Shown here: piece after piece, positions 4,717 through 6,313 of the stretch
How the letters are laid out: every line of letters starts with the position of its first letter
Numbering within the stretch: the stretch's first letter is position 1
Assembly: GCA_023428585.1 (NCBI GenBank)
Contig: JAEYXG010000367.1
Coordinates: 1-6,313, forward strand
Direction: 5' to 3'
Length of the DNA: 6,313 nt
Source of the DNA: Bacteroidota bacterium
GTDB lineage: Bacteria > Bacteroidota > Bacteroidia > Bacteroidales > Lentimicrobiaceae
Made by a program: the position numbers and the translations under genes
The notes under the pieces: model-generated
Told to the model about the DNA's origin: nothing
The model's database searches: none
Seen by the model: only the letters and a program-made list of their open reading frames with translations

Positions 4717-6313
4717 AAACACCCTCCCTTCAATAAATAGAAACATCCGGACACATTACGGCATGTGTTTGTGGTTCATGATTTCTGTGCTGCTTTTTGC
4801 TGCAGCGGAAGTCAGCGGACAGAATTATCCCATACAGGTGAATATTGCAGTGAGTCCGCCTTATACCACCAAAATCAGTGATTATACGTCACAGCCCGGC
4901 AAGATCCTGGCAACCATCCGTAACATATCACCAACAGGTGCTACTGCGCGTATTTACCTTACCGGGTCAATCACGGGCGAAGGCGGAATCAGCGTAACCA
5001 CTGAACAGGGATATAAGCCGGGTCAGCCGTTGGTTATAGCTCCCGGTGCATCAGTGATGCTTAACGTGAATAACCTGGGAGATGTTTTTGATGAAGATCA
5101 CCTTTTATTTGAAGGTATAACTGAGAATGATGTGATCATGGGCAATGGGCTGCCTGAGGACTATTATACCATCTGTTTGCGGGCATGGGATTTTGTCACC
5201 GATCAGCCACTATCAGATGAAGAACCCATGGGTTGCAGCGCTCCTTTCAATGTTTCAGATATAGAACCGCCCGTTATTACACAGCCGATTTGCGGAGAGC
5301 GCATTAATCCGATCACCCCTCAAAGTTTGATTCTGTCATGGACTCATCCTGCAGGTGCACCGGCAATGACACGCTATAAAATTACCATGGTTGAAGTAAT
5401 GCCGGGAGACCATAGTCCGGAAGACGCCATGAATTCGGCCTTACGGCCACCCTTCTTTCAGCAGGAGGTGACCGGAAATGCTTTCATATTCGGACCTGCG
5501 CAACCGTTGATGGTAGAGGGCAAAACCTATGCATTCAGGATAACTGCCAGAGATCCGGCGAATAAGGTGAGATTTAGGAACAATGGTGTCAGTGAAGTGT
5601 GCAGCTTTACCTGGAAGAAGGAAGGTTTTGAGCTTGACGGAGATGATTTTGTTCGCACCAAGCCTGCGCCGGTGGTAATAAACGGGATCAAGTTTGAGCC
5701 CCCACCATTTGTATCGGCAACTACCGTAAAGGGAAAACTGCAGTACAAGTATTATGATCCAGGTGAAAACAAAGCCTATGACATGGCCGGTACTACAATC
5801 AGGTTGGTTATAGGGCAAGCTGTTTGCCTTCGTCAGTCTTCATTATCGATGAGTAACATAGTAAATCTGAGACTCCCGCCTGACATTGGGGAACCTGATA
5901 TTTTCTATGGCACAACGCTGGCTACCACTAAAACGGATGCTAACGGAAATTTCTCCTTTCAGTATTATGATGAAATGGAATACAAACAACTAAAGTTGGG
6001 GCATTCGGAAAATGAGGACGGTGTTTACAGAGTGGCATTGCTTGTGGTAGAAGCACCCCAGAAAAACTTTTATTACAATCCTGAAATATATATTGTCCCT
6101 GAAAAGGGGAAGGTAAATGATCTTGGAACCGTTACTTCCAAAGTCAGGAGCTACGAATTGGATGTTACCGTCAAGCCGAAGCAGTCAATGATCCAATACC
6201 TGAATCTGGCAGTAGGACAGGATAAATTAAGCAGTATCAACGTGTATCTGTGTCGTAAAGTTGAATTCTCCTATCAGGTTTATCCGATGGATGATGGAAA
6301 GTTAAAGGGGAGC
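4700..6313 (+). CDS. Large exported TANFOR-type surface protein (3' partial)
   Basis: The frame opens with ATG at 4700 and stays open for 538 codons to the window edge, so the C-terminus is missing. Seen: a signal peptide with a long n-region (residues 1-21), a hydrophobic core at 22-36 and a likely cut near VSG40-Q41. Next comes a region starting NYPIQVNIAVSPPYTTKISDY (42-62), with CLRAWDF (159-165), a Pro-rich linker PVITQPICGERINP (near 192-205), SLILSW, GKTYAFRITARDP (about 274-286) and EVCSFTW (near 300). This order matches what I know of TANFOR proteins of Tannerella and related genera, whose second half resembles a fibronectin-III-like fold. Residues 325-538 are a further beta-rich part with TDANGNFSF (near 412), as in carboxypeptidase-regulatory-like domains. 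Cys residues may form disulfides. The function of TANFOR proteins is not known to me; a surface or extracellular structural role is inferred. The gene overlaps the barrel gene by 17 nt. Whether it ends in a T9SS tail cannot be seen. Confidence 0.85.
   Translation, partial: MRTHSENTLPSINRNIRTHYGMCLWFMISVLLFAAAEVSGQNYPIQVNIAVSPPYTTKISDYTSQPGKILATIRNISPTGATARIYLTGSITGEGGISVTTEQGYKPGQPLVIAPGASVMLNVNNLGDVFDEDHLLFEGITENDVIMGNGLPEDYYTICLRAWDFVTDQPLSDEEPMGCSAPFNVSDIEPPVITQPICGERINPITPQSLILSWTHPAGAPAMTRYKITMVEVMPGDHSPEDAMNSALRPPFFQQEVTGNAFIFGPAQPLMVEGKTYAFRITARDPANKVRFRNNGVSEVCSFTWKKEGFELDGDDFVRTKPAPVVINGIKFEPPPFVSATTVKGKLQYKYYDPGENKAYDMAGTTIRLVIGQAVCLRQSSLSMSNIVNLRLPPDIGEPDIFYGTTLATTKTDANGNFSFQYYDEMEYKQLKLGHSENEDGVYRVALLVVEAPQKNFYYNPEIYIVPEKGKVNDLGTVTSKVRSYELDVTVKPKQSMIQYLNLAVGQDKLSSINVYLCRKVEFSYQVYPMDDGKLKGS

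Noticed and set aside
4763..4765. Internal ATG as the real start of the TANFOR-type gene
   Set aside because: It would give a shorter signal peptide, but the strong AAAGGAG and the overlap with the upstream gene favour 4700. It remains possible.
5441..5818. Minus-strand open frame of 125 codons
   Set aside because: It lies entirely opposite the long TANFOR-type reading frame, whose domain pattern is continuous across the same bases.

Overview
The window looks like a chromosomal segment from a member of the Bacteroidota. Three things point there. The gene at 170-1621 ends in a type IX secretion (T9SS) C-terminal sorting domain. There is a good match to the Bacteroidota house-keeping promoter (TTG, 19 nt, TATATTTG) at 2889-2918. 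The last gene begins with what I recognise as a TANFOR-type region, a surface-protein domain of this phylum. No RNA gene, CRISPR array or intact transposon was seen. All genes are on the plus strand.

Region A (1-2573) is AT-rich; two sample lines (541-600 and 1861-1920) hand-count to about 28% G+C, though 1141-1200 reaches about 43%. It holds four tightly packed or overlapping frames: the tail of an unknown gene (to 167), a secreted T9SS cargo protein with beta-propeller-like repeats (170-1621), an 87-residue protein carrying a compact HELGH zinc-protease motif and a Met-turn-like LMDY (1618-1881), and a 234-residue protein with one N-terminal membrane anchor (1869-2573). Spacings of 2 nt, -4 nt and -13 nt suggest one coupled transcript. 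None of the last three has a name I can defend. The HELGH protein and the overlapping anchored protein could be an effector/immunity-like pair or the remains of a larger gene.

Region B (2574-3027) is a 454-bp gap with no believable gene. It contains five TTGAAC hexamers, mostly spaced by 10 bp, two strong palindromes of the kind dispersed in many bacterial genomes, and then the promoter and leader of the next operon, including a possible hairpin.

Region C (3028-6313) has a higher G+C (sample lines 4261-4320 and 4861-4920 count to about 42% and 48%). It encodes a predicted outer-membrane beta-barrel protein (3028-4716) and, overlapping it by 17 nt behind a strong Shine-Dalgarno sequence, the first 538 residues of a large exported TANFOR-type protein that runs off the window. 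The pair looks translationally coupled. A barrel working with a large surface partner is a reasonable inference, but the sequence does not prove it.
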